Shown here in pieces: positions 17,238 to 26,000 of a stretch of DNA of 64,000 nucleotides. The stretch comes from CAYLLN01 sp964384375. Its GTDB lineage: Bacteria; Planctomycetota; Planctomycetia; Pirellulales; Pirellulaceae. Every line of letters starts with the position of its first letter. Position 1 is the stretch's first letter. Both the position numbers and the translations under genes were made by a program. The notes beneath the pieces were generated by a model, which made no database searches, was not told the DNA's origin, and was given only the letters and a program-made list of their open reading frames with translations. The stretch is from contig CAYLLN010000008.1 of assembly GCA_964384375.1 (NCBI GenBank), forward strand, positions 60,665 through 124,664. The letters run 5' to 3'.

Positions 17238-20200
17238 ATGTTGAACGCGATCATCAAACTTTCGCTTCGCTATCGGGTGATTACGATCGCCCTGGCTCTG
17301 GTCGTGTTGTTCTATGGCAGCTACGAGCTGTACCACCTGCCGATTGATGTCTTTCCAGACCTCAACCGGCCGCGAGTGACAGTGATGACCGAAGCACCGG
17401 GGTTGGCACCCGAAGAGGTTGAAACGCTCATCACGTTCCCGCTCGAATCGTCGCTCAATGGTGCGACCGGCGTCGAGGCCGTTCGCAGTTCGTCAGGTGT
17501 TGGGTTGTCGGTGATCTATGTCGAGTTTGCTTGGGGCACGGACATCTACGTCGATCGGCAGATTGTCGCCGAAAAGCTGGCCCTGGCTGCCGATCGACTG
17601 CCGGAGGGCATCAAGCCGCAAATGGCCCCGATCTCGTCGATCATGGGGCAAGTGCTGCAAGTCGGCATGTACAGCGAGGGGAACAAGACCGACCCGATCG
17701 AGGTCCGCACGTTGGCCGATTGGGTCGTCCGCCAGCGGTTGCTCACCATTCCTGGTGTGGCCCAGGTCATCACAATGGGAGGCGGTCGCAAGCAGTACCA
17801 AGTCCTGGTCAATGCCGACGAACTGCTGAAATACGACGTGTCACTGCACGACGTAGAACAGGCGGTTGGTGGCAGCAATTCCAATGCGACCGGCGGCTAT
17901 CTCGACGAAGGAGGCGATGAGCTGCTGGTTCGCTCGATGGGTCGCATCCAGGATGCTCGCGAGCTGGAGAAAGTCGTCGTTAAGTCATCTCCCGATCGCC
18001 CCATTCTGTTGGGCCAAGTGGCGCGCGTCCGTGAAGCGGCTCAGGTGAAGCGCGGCGACGCCGCTGTGAATGGATCGCCGGCAGTGATGCTCATTATTGC
18101 AAAACAGCCGGGAGCCGATACGCGCCTGCTCACCACGAACGTAATCAAAGCCCTCGATGAACTGAAGCCTTCGCTCCCACCGGACATTCGCATCAATTCA
18201 GAAGTCTATCAGCAGAAAGAGTTCATCGACCTGAGCATTCACAATGTGATCGAAGCGCTGAACTGGGGAGGTGTTCTGGTCGTCATCGTGTTGTTTCTGT
18301 TTCTGCTCAATTTTCGCACGACTTTTATTACGCTCACGGCAATTCCTCTGTCGATCGTCGTCACGGGGCTGGTCTTCAAGTGGTTCGATATGTCGATCAA
18401 CACCATGACGCTCGGCGGACTAGCGGTGGCGATCGGTGAACTGGTCGATGACGCAATCGTGGACGTGGAAAATATCTTCCGTCGCCTCCGTGAAAACAAG
18501 CACAGCCCGAACCCCAAGTCGGCAATGCGGGTGGTGTACGAGGCGAGTAGCGAAGTCCGCAACTCGATCGTGTTCAGCACGATCCTGGTGGTGCTAGTCT
18601 TTATTCCCCTATTCGCTCTGCCAGGAATGCCCGGTCGCCTCTTTACGCCGCTTGGCATCGCCTACATCGTTTCCATCATTGCCTCACTTGTCGTCTCACT
18701 GACGGTGACGCCAGTGTTGTCGTACTGGCTGTTGCCGAATGCGAAGTTCATGGAGCATGAAAAGGATGGGATGCTGCTGCGGTTCCTAAAGTGGATCGCT
18801 GGTTTCGCTATTCGACTAAGCGTCCGCCATCCCTGGCCGATCCTCACCACGGTGGCGATTGCAGTGGCCATCAGCGTTGTGACTGTGACTCGCCTCGGAC
18901 GCGACTTTCTGCCGCCGTTCAACGAAGGCAGCGTGCAGGTCAATGTTCTCCTCCCGCCGGGAACGTCGCTGGCTACTTCCAGCCGAATTGCCGGCATGGT
19001 CGATGAGCGGATCGGCAAGATCAAGGGCGTCGTGGCATTCGGCCGCCGCACGGGCCGAGCCGAACTGGACGAGCACGCTGAAGGGGTCAATGTCTCGGAG
19101 GTGATCATCAGCTTTGACCCAAACTCGGGCCGCAGCCGGGAAGAGGTTCTGGAGGAAATCCGCGAAGAGCTGACGCAGGTTCCTGGTGTCGTGATCTCCG
19201 CCGAGCAGCCTTTGGCTCACCTGATCTCACACATGCTTTCCGGCGTCAAAGCCCAAGTCGGGATCAAGCTCTACGGCGACGATCTCGATGTCCTTCGTCG
19301 CACCGCCGATGAGATGAAAGCCGCCATCGAAGGTGTGCCGGGCGTCAAGGATTTGCAGGTCGAGCAGCAAACGGAGATTCCACAGCTTCAGATCAAGCTG
19401 AACCGGGATGAGTTGGCCCGTTACGGCATGACATCAGACTATGTGAACGAGTTCGTCGAGACTGCGATGAATGGCCGCACGGTCTCCGAAATCGTCCTCG
19501 GCGAGCGGAAATTCGACATGGTTGTGCGCCTCGACGACCAGTTCCGCCAAGACCCGACAAAACTGCGGCGACTTTCTCTGAATCTCCCCGGTGGCGGCCG
19601 GGTTCCGCTCGACCAGGTGGCCAGCATTCAGCGCGGCAGCGGTCCCAACACGATCAACCGGGAGAACGTCCGCCGTCGCATCATCGTCCAATGCAACACG
19701 GCGGGACGCGACCTCAACAGCGTCGTAACCGACATCCAGAAGCGGCTCGCGCCAATCCAAGCGTCGTTGCAACAGTCGCATCCTGGTTATTTTATCGAGT
19801 ACGGCGGCCAGTTCGAGAGCGCCCGCAGTGCCACGCGGATGATTGGTCTTTTGAGTCTGATTTCGCTGGCGGCGATGTTCCTGGCGCTGTACACCCTGTT
19901 CCGCTCGACCAATCTGGCGCTTCAGGTGCTCTCCGCCCTCCCAATGGCGGCAATCGGTGCCGTGGCCGCCCTGGTCATCACGGGTCAGTCACTGACGGTG
20001 GCGAGCATGGTCGGTTTCATATCGCTGTCGGGGATTGCATCTCGTAACGGCATCCTGCTCATCTCCCACTACCTGCACCTGGTCAGGTACGAGGGCGAGC
20101 AGTTTACTCCGCAGATGATCGAGCGGGCCGGCAAAGAGCGCCTTGCTCCGATGTTGATGACCGCCCTGTGTGCCGGAATCGCCTTGATTCCCCTCGTGCT

Positions 20201-20480
20201 GGCAGCAGGCGAGCCGGGCAAGGAGATTCTCTATCCCGTGGCAACGGTCATTTTGGGCGGCCTTATCAGTTCAACGCTTCTCGACTTCTTTGTGCATCCC
20301 GCATTGTTTTGGGTCTTCGGCCGCAAGCAGGCCGAGCAGCATATCCATGACAAGGAAGGCCCCGACGAGTTGGACGACGAGGTTCCACCTGCTGGGGCCG
20401 TTCAGCTCAATCCCGATAGAACCAAGCACGCTCCAGTTGGGAGCGTGATGGATGGCGGCATGGTTGCCGCCAATAGTTAG
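17238..20480 (+). CDS. CzcA/CusA-family heavy-metal RND efflux pump
   Basis: A 1080-aa inner-membrane pump of normal family length. It shows MLNAIIKLSLRYRVITIALAL as TM1, IDVFPDLNRPRV after it, TM4 with LVDDAIVDVEN (D404, D405, D409, E411), and the TM10-12 block with GIASRNGILLISHYLHL. The TM4 acidic set differs from the CusA-type pump at 606. The Cu methionine triad is not evident in the porter domain, so a divalent metal such as Zn, Co, Ni or Cd is more likely than Cu(I). The gene follows its adaptor by 36 bases and its 3' end carries a 7-bp hairpin at 20454-20471. Confidence 0.92.
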   Translation: MLNAIIKLSLRYRVITIALALVVLFYGSYELYHLPIDVFPDLNRPRVTVMTEAPGLAPEEVETLITFPLESSLNGATGVEAVRSSSGVGLSVIYVEFAWGTDIYVDRQIVAEKLALAADRLPEGIKPQMAPISSIMGQVLQVGMYSEGNKTDPIEVRTLADWVVRQRLLTIPGVAQVITMGGGRKQYQVLVNADELLKYDVSLHDVEQAVGGSNSNATGGYLDEGGDELLVRSMGRIQDARELEKVVVKSSPDRPILLGQVARVREAAQVKRGDAAVNGSPAVMLIIAKQPGADTRLLTTNVIKALDELKPSLPPDIRINSEVYQQKEFIDLSIHNVIEALNWGGVLVVIVLFLFLLNFRTTFITLTAIPLSIVVTGLVFKWFDMSINTMTLGGLAVAIGELVDDAIVDVENIFRRLRENKHSPNPKSAMRVVYEASSEVRNSIVFSTILVVLVFIPLFALPGMPGRLFTPLGIAYIVSIIASLVVSLTVTPVLSYWLLPNAKFMEHEKDGMLLRFLKWIAGFAIRLSVRHPWPILTTVAIAVAISVVTVTRLGRDFLPPFNEGSVQVNVLLPPGTSLATSSRIAGMVDERIGKIKGVVAFGRRTGRAELDEHAEGVNVSEVIISFDPNSGRSREEVLEEIREELTQVPGVVISAEQPLAHLISHMLSGVKAQVGIKLYGDDLDVLRRTADEMKAAIEGVPGVKDLQVEQQTEIPQLQIKLNRDELARYGMTSDYVNEFVETAMNGRTVSEIVLGERKFDMVVRLDDQFRQDPTKLRRLSLNLPGGGRVPLDQVASIQRGSGPNTINRENVRRRIIVQCNTAGRDLNSVVTDIQKRLAPIQASLQQSHPGYFIEYGGQFESARSATRMIGLLSLISLAAMFLALYTLFRSTNLALQVLSALPMAAIGAVAALVITGQSLTVASMVGFISLSGIASRNGILLISHYLHLVRYEGEQFTPQMIERAGKERLAPMLMTALCAGIALIPLVLAAGEPGKEILYPVATVILGGLISSTLLDFFVHPALFWVFGRKQAEQHIHDKEGPDELDDEVPPAGAVQLNPDRTKHAPVGSVMDGGMVAANS

Positions 20481-20515
20481 GCATTGATTTTTCCCCCGTT
20501 TCAAGGAAGAAGAAC

Positions 20516-20884
20516 ATGAAAGCAAGTGTCACCAATCTGTTGCTCGCCAGCACAATTGCGCTGGTCTTGGGACGCGAAGCTGCAATCGCACAGCAGCCAA
20601 ACGTGCAGCAGCCGCACGACCACGACCACACATGCGTGCTGGTCACCAAAAACATGTGCTGCGCTCACGAGTCAGTTCCTGCGATCAAGGAGATGTCGAA
20701 AGTTCCTGGCGTCGCGCGAGTCGTCGCCGACCACAAAACTCGATCGCTAACCATCGTTCCCAAAGAGAACGTCATGCCCTCGCCGTTGGCACTCTGGACC
20801 GCAGCAGAGCGAGCCAAGCTCGAAGTTGTCACGTTGAATACGGCGCATGGAGTTTACAAGTCCAAGCCCAAAGTTCGCCGTTAA
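20516..20884 (+). CDS. Exported HMA-like metal-binding protein with a CC motif (copy A)
   Basis: A 122-aa protein with a signal peptide, then PHDHDHTCVLVTKNMCCAHESVPAIKEMSKVPGV, which has the shape of an HMA/CopZ ferredoxin-like domain: strand, metal loop, helix, then a second strand VARVVADHKTRSLTIVP. The metal loop reads NMCCAHE, with adjacent cysteines in place of CxxC. A paralogue with GMCCDFT lies at 22179-22526, beyond the IS element. It follows the RND pump by 35 bases. I infer a periplasmic metallochaperone. Confidence 0.75.
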   Translation: MKASVTNLLLASTIALVLGREAAIAQQPNVQQPHDHDHTCVLVTKNMCCAHESVPAIKEMSKVPGVARVVADHKTRSLTIVPKENVMPSPLALWTAAERAKLEVVTLNTAHGVYKSKPKVRR

Positions 20885-20954
20885 CAAATCTGGTGCCAAC
20901 GCCAGGTACGGATTTGCTGCTCACAAACGACTCGATCACACGGAGGACATACAG

Positions 20955-21095
20955 GTGGGTGAACTCGCATTGCGAGTTTGGTTTGTCGGATTGGCCCTGG
21001 CAATCCTGTTCGCAGCCGGATGCGCTACTGATTCGGCATCGAACAGCGGTTACTCGCCCCTCAAAGGCGAGTGTGGTCCGGGGTGTTCCCATTGA
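20955..21095 (+). CDS. Very small lipoprotein (46 aa)
   Basis: Starts at GTG 20955 with GGAGG about 9 bases upstream. The whole product is a lipoprotein signal with lipobox FAAGC followed by about 25 residues that end GECGPGCSH. The clean ribosome site, lipobox and CGPGC tail make this a believable gene although it is tiny. It resembles the Cys-tailed lipoprotein at 14119. It may be an outer-membrane-anchored metal ligand, or a lysis-protein-like remnant; no family is recognised. Confidence 0.55.
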   Translation: MGELALRVWFVGLALAILFAAGCATDSASNSGYSPLKGECGPGCSH

Positions 21096-21190
21096 AACAG
21101 TAGATCGGAATGCAATTCGCATTTTGATCCCACTTGCTCGGCTGGCCGCGCCGGCACCATGGCGCGGCTGGCTGATCGCTTATGTTTCTA

Positions 21191-22110
21191 GAGCGTATTT
21201 CAAAACCCGTGTTTGCTAGCTAAACCTTGGTCGTGCGTTGGTCGTAACGAGTGAAATCCCCAAGGAGGTCACTCATGGCAAACCGATCCCGTCGGGCGGT
21301 GGAAACGCCCACGGGGTCCACGATGGAACCCGAATTCGAACTCACTGACGAGCAGTGGAATCTCATCTCCGATCTCTTTCCCGAACGTCCGAAACGCCCC
21401 GCGGGCGGTCGGCCCCCTGCGCCGATACGCCCTTGCGTGGAGGGCATCCTGTGGATCCTCCGCAGCGGCGCTCGCTGGAAGGATTTGCCCGGACACTTCC
21501 CGTCGTCCACGACGTGCTGGCGCCGACACAAGGAGTGGACGGAGGCCGGCATCTGGGAGCAAGCCTGGGCGCGGCTGGTGCTACAACTCGATCGCCGCGG
21601 GCGGGTGAAACACGAAGAGTCGTTTGCCGACGGAACATTTTCGTCGGCAAAAAAGGGGGTGAAAAGGTCGGCAAGACCAAACGCGGCAAGGGCACCAAGA
21701 TCATGGTGCTCACCGACGCCGAAGGTCTCCCCTTGGGCGTTGATACCGCAAGCGCCAGTCCCCATGAAGTCAAATTGATCGAGCCGCTCCTCGAAAAACG
21801 CGTGCTGCGTAAAAAGCCGCGCCGCTTGATCTACGACGAGGCCGCCGATAGCGACCCCCTGCGGGAACGCCTGAAACGTCGCGGCATCGAGCTGGTTTGT
21901 CGCCACCGCCGCAACCGAGTGAAACGGCCCACGCAAGACGGCCGAAAGCTGCGGCGCTTCCGCCGACGCTGGAAAGTGGAACGCTCGATCAGCTGGCTCC
22001 AAAACTTTCGGCGACTGATTACGCGCTTCGAGTATCACGCTCACCTGTTTCATGGATTCGTGCAACTGGCGTGCTTGATCGTCGTCTTAGGACGGTTTTG
22101 AAATGCGCTC
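21191..22110 (+). mobile_element. IS5-family insertion sequence, about 920 bp
   Basis: Terminal inverted repeats are visible: the left end begins GAGCGTATTTCAAAACC and the right end, read inward, begins GAGCGCATTTCAAAACC, with one mismatch in 17. The dinucleotide TA flanks both sides (21189-21190 and 22111-22112), within a CTAG context, as expected for IS5-type targets. It contains one transposase gene read in two frames. It separates two paralogous exported HMA-like genes and does not seem to break a coding sequence. Confidence 0.88.
21275..22101 (+). CDS. IS5-family transposase, made by programmed -1 frameshift
   Basis: Starts at ATG 21275 behind AAGGAGG. The first frame encodes the N-terminal DUF4096-like domain (TDEQWNLISDLFP) and the first catalytic Asp in ESFADGTF. 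At 21649-21655 lies A AAA AAG in the correct phase, the canonical -1 slippery heptamer. The -1 frame continues as KTKRGKGTKIMVLTD, IYDEAADSDPL (second Asp) and RWKVERSISWL (catalytic Glu region), and ends in VVLGRF. The two frames join into a normal-length DDE transposase of about 275 aa. The conserved slippery site argues for programmed frameshifting over mutation. Confidence 0.85.
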
Positions 22111-22178
22111 TAGTCAAAAACCTCGATCTCAGGTTGAGAAGGTGCGGAAAAATGTGTCCAGCCTATTCGGTGCGCGAC

Positions 22179-22526
22179 ATGCACCGCGACTTTGTCGCCT
22201 TCATCGCGTTCGTCCTGCTCCCACTGGCGGCACTGGGCAGTTTCGCGAGTATGGCCGCCCCAGAGCGCAACAGCGCTTGCGTTACCATCCTCGTTGAGGG
22301 AATGTGCTGCGATTTCACGGCACAGCCTGCCATCGACGAGTTGGCGCGAGTGAGTGGAGTCATCGAAGTTGCTCCTCGTTATCGAGAGCGCAGCCTTCAC
22401 GTAGGGCTAAAAAGCACTAATTCCGCAAAGGCAAGTGCGCTTTGGGATGCAGTACGAAACAGCTCATTGCGTCCAATCCAGCTCGTCACGGAAGACGGCA
22501 CCTTCAATAGTCGCCCCGTGGAATGA
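22179..22526 (+). CDS. Exported HMA-like metal-binding protein with a CC motif (copy B)
   Basis: I chose ATG 22179; the longer open frame to 21897 runs inside the IS element. The 115-aa product has a signal peptide (FVAFIAFVLLPLAALGSFASMA), then CVTILVEGMCCDFTAQPAIDEL, a helix, and IEVAPRYRERSLHVGL. The fold pattern and the CC loop match copy A at 20516, although overall identity is low. The IS element lies between the two copies. A periplasmic metal-carrier role is inferred. The promoter may have been supplied or disrupted by the IS. Confidence 0.7.
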   Translation: MHRDFVAFIAFVLLPLAALGSFASMAAPERNSACVTILVEGMCCDFTAQPAIDELARVSGVIEVAPRYRERSLHVGLKSTNSAKASALWDAVRNSSLRPIQLVTEDGTFNSRPVE

Positions 22527-22589
22527 CGGCACACGGCTGCGCACAGTTCATGCCCGTCTTTCGCAACCTATCAGATCGGAGTACCCAGA

Positions 22590-23144
22590 ATGACTCGCCG
22601 CTTCATTGAAATCTCGTTCCCATTGTTTGCTTCCACTGCACTTGCACTTGCGGGCTGCGGCACTGCTCCTTCGGCCGCCCCCGCAACAGGAACGGCCGTA
22701 GAGCATAAGGAAGGCGATGGTCACGATCATGGCGAAGCAGGACATGACCACGCCGCCCATGCCCATCCCTCCGAAGGGCCGCACCACGGTCATCTGATCG
22801 AGTTGGGGCAGGAGGAGTACCACGCCGAGTTGACACACGACGACGCGACAAAAACTGTCACCGTGTACCTGCTAGACAAGGAAGCTAAGGCTCCTGTAGC
22901 CATTGCCGATGCCGAGATTGTGCTCAACCTGGTCGCCGATGGACAGCCCCTCCAAGCCAAGCTTTCAGCGGCACCGCAAGAAAGCGATCGCGCCGGAGAG
23001 GCTTCACGCTTTTCGGTCACTGATGAAAAGGTGCTCGAAGCACTCGAAGCACCGAAGACTACAGGCCGTCTCAACGTAACGATTGCAGGCAAGGCGTACA
23101 CCGGCTCGGTTGAGCACCATGAGCACGGCGAACACAAACACTAG
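22590..23144 (+). CDS. His-rich lipoprotein of planctomycete metal clusters
   Basis: A 184-aa lipoprotein with lipobox ALAGC, then a His/Asp-rich segment (GDGHDHGEAGHDHAAHAH) and a beta-rich domain with HHGHLIELGQEEYHAEL, ending in HHEHGEHKH. The lipoprotein at 27848-28354 shares the layout (GPHGGALTDWGGGAYHVEFT and a matching strand pattern), so they are paralogues. It precedes the P-type ATPase by 3 bases. I infer periplasmic metal capture; the domain is not a known enzyme fold. Confidence 0.75.
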   Translation: MTRRFIEISFPLFASTALALAGCGTAPSAAPATGTAVEHKEGDGHDHGEAGHDHAAHAHPSEGPHHGHLIELGQEEYHAELTHDDATKTVTVYLLDKEAKAPVAIADAEIVLNLVADGQPLQAKLSAAPQESDRAGEASRFSVTDEKVLEALEAPKTTGRLNVTIAGKAYTGSVEHHEHGEHKH

Positions 23145-23147
23145 CCA

Positions 23148-25379
23148 TTGTCACAAACGGATCAAGTGGACGGCACTAATAGCCCGTTGCAGTTTCGCGT
23201 CCTCGGCATGGATTGTGCCGAGGAAGTGACCGCATTGAAACGTGAACTCGTGCCGCTGGTCGGCAACGAGGAGCGATTGGCCTTTGATCTGCTGCAAGGC
23301 AAGATGACGGTCAAGCCGGGTCAACCCGCAGTCTCAGCAGACCAAGTTCTGAAAGGCATTCAGCAGGCTGGACTCAAAGCCGAGCCGTGGGTTGCGGACT
23401 CGCGGCCAGTCACGACGAGCAAAAACCTGGCGTCCAGCCTGCGGGCGTGGTTAGTCGGAGCCAGCGGCCTCGCAACGGTCCTCGGGCTGGTAAGCCACGC
23501 CGCACTGACAGGAAGCCTATCGAACGCCTTCGGCGGCGGAGGAGGAGCCACGCACTCCGCACCGCCACTGCTTTCGTGTGTCTTGTATGGCATTGCCGTC
23601 GCTTCAGGAGTCTGGCTGGTCCTGCCAAAGGCATGGAACTCTGCCCGCCATTTTCGTCCCGACATGAACTTGCTGATGGTGATTGCGGTCTGTGGAGCGG
23701 TCCTCATCGGTGAGTGGCTCGAAGCCGCGACCGTTGCATTCCTGTTTGCTCTGTCGATCCTGCTTGAGGCTTGGAGTATTGGGCGGGCACGACGTGCAAT
23801 CGCTGCGCTGCTCGATCTAACTCCGCCCGAGGTCCGGGTTCGCCGCCCTGACAAAACGGAGGTGGTGGTGCCTCCCGACCAAGTTGAGATCGGAACCCGC
23901 TTTCTCGTCCGCCCAGGCGAGCGAATCGCACTGGACGGCCGTGTCGTCGCTGGATCGAGCCACGTCAATCAAGCACCGATCACGGGCGAGAGTAAACTCG
24001 CAACAAAGTCTGCGGGCGATCCCATTTACGCTGGGACAATCAACGGGGATGGAGCGCTGGAGGCAGAATCCACCGCAGCAGTTGAAGACACGACGCTGGC
24101 ACGCATCATTCGTCTGGTTGAAGAAGCCCAGTCGAGTCGCGCGGAGTCCGAGCAATGGGTAGAACGCTTCGCACGAATCTATACGCCGGTGGTCCTAGTT
24201 CTGGCGGTGTTCGCCCTGTTGATTCCACCGCTGGTGTTTGGGCAGCCGTGGCTGAAATCCACTTACAACGCGCTCACGCTCCTGGTCATTGCGTGCCCCT
24301 GCGCTCTAGTAATCTCGACCCCCGTGAGCATCGTCGCGGGCCTCACAGCGGCTGCCAAGCGCGGCGTCCTGATCAAAGGTGGCGTGTACCTTGAAGTCCC
24401 TGCACGGCTCTCGGCGATCGCCTTCGATAAGACGGGTACGCTCACCCTGGGCGAGCCGGCGGTTGTGAGCGTCACAGCGTTAAGTGGCCATGATGAAGAA
24501 GAGCTTCTCGAACGAGCAGCCGCGCTGGAAGCACGCAGCGACCATCCGCTCGCTCGCGCCGTTCTAGCCTATGCTGAGAGCAAGGGAGTGCGTCCAGAGC
24601 CGGCTGACGATCTCCAAACCGTTCAAGGTAAGGGTGCCACGGCAGTCATCAATGGCCGTCCCTTCTGGATTGGGTCGCACAAGTATCTCGAAGAACGTGG
24701 ACAAGAGACGCCTGAAGTCCACGAAATGCTGGAGCGACTCTCTTCTGATGGACGATCTGTGGTCGTTGTCGGAAATGAGCAACATGTTTGCGGGTTTCTG
24801 ATCCTGGCCGACGCTGTTCGTCCCCAGGCCAAGGGAACGCTCGGTCAGCTTCGATCGCTGGGCATCAAGCACTTGGTTCTGTTGACGGGTGACAACTCGC
24901 CAACGGGTAAATCGCTGGCACAGCAGGTTGGCATTGATGAAGTCCATGCCGAGCTATTGCCTCAAGACAAAGTTGCGGAGATCAAGCGGCTCGTAGAGAA
25001 GTACGGCCAAGTGGCGATGGTTGGAGATGGGATTAACGACGCCCCCGCCCTTGCACAATCAACTCTCGGCATTGCAATGGGAGCTGCCGGCAGTGATGCG
25101 GCGATCGAGACCGCGGACATCGCTTTGCTCGCTGACGACCTCACGCAACTTCCTTGGCTCGTGCGTCATTCTCGCAACACGCTGACGGTGATCCGTCAGA
25201 ACATAATCTTCTCGCTGGCCGTCAAGGCACTCTTCGTCGTACTAACCTTCATCGGTTGGTCGTCGCTCTGGGCCGCGATCGCAGCTGACACTGGCGCTTC
25301 GCTGCTCGTGGTCTTCAACGGGCTTCGACTGCTGCAAAGCGATGGTGTAGAAAGCAAAACTGGCGAGAACCAGAATTGA
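23148..25379 (+). CDS. P1B-type heavy-metal ATPase, ZntA/CadA-like
   Basis: A 743-aa inner-membrane pump. The start appears to be TTG 23148, 3 bases after the preceding stop; the ribosome site is weak. It has an N-terminal HMA-like domain with GMDCAEEV (a single Cys followed by Glu-Glu), the TGES actuator loop, CPC in the membrane (C383, P384, C385), DKTGT at D427, and GDGINDAPA in the P-domain. The C-terminal TM pair carries K693 and D714 in the same places as the Zn-binding Lys/Asp of E. coli ZntA. That points to Zn(II)/Cd(II)/Pb(II) export, not Cu(I). Confidence 0.92.
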   Translation: MSQTDQVDGTNSPLQFRVLGMDCAEEVTALKRELVPLVGNEERLAFDLLQGKMTVKPGQPAVSADQVLKGIQQAGLKAEPWVADSRPVTTSKNLASSLRAWLVGASGLATVLGLVSHAALTGSLSNAFGGGGGATHSAPPLLSCVLYGIAVASGVWLVLPKAWNSARHFRPDMNLLMVIAVCGAVLIGEWLEAATVAFLFALSILLEAWSIGRARRAIAALLDLTPPEVRVRRPDKTEVVVPPDQVEIGTRFLVRPGERIALDGRVVAGSSHVNQAPITGESKLATKSAGDPIYAGTINGDGALEAESTAAVEDTTLARIIRLVEEAQSSRAESEQWVERFARIYTPVVLVLAVFALLIPPLVFGQPWLKSTYNALTLLVIACPCALVISTPVSIVAGLTAAAKRGVLIKGGVYLEVPARLSAIAFDKTGTLTLGEPAVVSVTALSGHDEEELLERAAALEARSDHPLARAVLAYAESKGVRPEPADDLQTVQGKGATAVINGRPFWIGSHKYLEERGQETPEVHEMLERLSSDGRSVVVVGNEQHVCGFLILADAVRPQAKGTLGQLRSLGIKHLVLLTGDNSPTGKSLAQQVGIDEVHAELLPQDKVAEIKRLVEKYGQVAMVGDGINDAPALAQSTLGIAMGAAGSDAAIETADIALLADDLTQLPWLVRHSRNTLTVIRQNIIFSLAVKALFVVLTFIGWSSLWAAIAADTGASLLVVFNGLRLLQSDGVESKTGENQN

Positions 25380-25431
25380 AGAAAATGTTGGCGGGCGTTG
25401 CACGCCGCAATGAGCGGTGCAAGCGCCCGTT

Positions 25432-25743
25432 TCATCCGTTGCAGTTCCGCGATCTCTTGTCGATGTCAGCGACCTTGGCACCTGCGCGTTCTCGAACATC
25501 CGATCGTTTCGCGTGCGGATCAAGTTTCAGGGCCAGCAACTGGCGTACCTCGCGCAGCGTGAATCCCAGACGCTGGGCCTGCGTAATAAACCTTAGCCGG
25601 TCGATTACTTCCAGGTCGAATTGTCGGTACTCCGACTGCAGGCGAGTCGGCTTTTGAAGGAGCCCTTCTCGCTCGTAGAACCGCACGGTTTCCACGCCGA
25701 TGCCCGCTTCCAGAGCGACCTGGCCAATCGTAAGTGTCTGCAT
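25432..25743 (-). CDS. MerR-family metal-responsive regulator with disrupted C-terminus
   Basis: Starts at ATG 25743. It has the MerR winged HTH (LTIGQVALEAGIGVETVRFY, then EREGLL) and RLRFITQAQRLGFTL. The frame ends early in DKRSRNCNG. If one base is restored near 25456-25457, the sequence continues as EIAELQRMKRALAPLIAACNARQ, the expected dimer helix and the first metal Cys region, before homology fades over the 3' end of the convergent ATPase gene. So the effector-binding end is damaged by a frameshift (or a sequencing error). About 103 aa remain, against about 135 for the family. Its own promoter is a MerR-type site. Confidence 0.8.
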   Translation of the reverse strand: MQTLTIGQVALEAGIGVETVRFYEREGLLQKPTRLQSEYRQFDLEVIDRLRFITQAQRLGFTLREVRQLLALKLDPHAKRSDVRERAGAKVADIDKRSRNCNG

Positions 25744-25760
25744 GACTTCGCTCCGTTCCA

Positions 25761-25792
25761 ATCCTACAGTCCGTACCATACTACAGGGTCAA
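25761..25792 (-). promoter_or_regulatory. MerR-type promoter/operator in front of the regulator gene
   Basis: Read on the minus strand: -35 TTGACC (25787-25792), a 20-bp spacer, and -10 TAGGAT (25761-25766). Long 19-20 bp spacers are the hallmark of MerR-controlled promoters. The spacer contains an imperfect dyad, CTGTAGT and ACTGTAG around its centre. The site faces the merR-like gene itself, 18 bases upstream of its ATG. Confidence 0.75.
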
Positions 25793-26000
25793 GATCAGGC
25801 AAGACTGGCGCAGACTCGCTGCACGATAACGAAGCAACAAAGGACGACAGCCACCGAGACTCTGATTTGCTGCTCAACCCGGACAATCTCGCGGACGAGA
25901 TCGCCGAGGATTGGACAATACACTTGCAGTTTACAAGACCGTTGCCAAAAGCGCAGCACGGCCGGGTTCGACAGGAGGCAGGAACCAGCCAAACGTGCGG

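Noticed and set aside
20454..20471. 7-bp hairpin at the end of the second RND pump gene as a terminator
   Set aside because: It lies inside the coding sequence and no T run follows directly; the next gene starts 35 bases later on the same strand.
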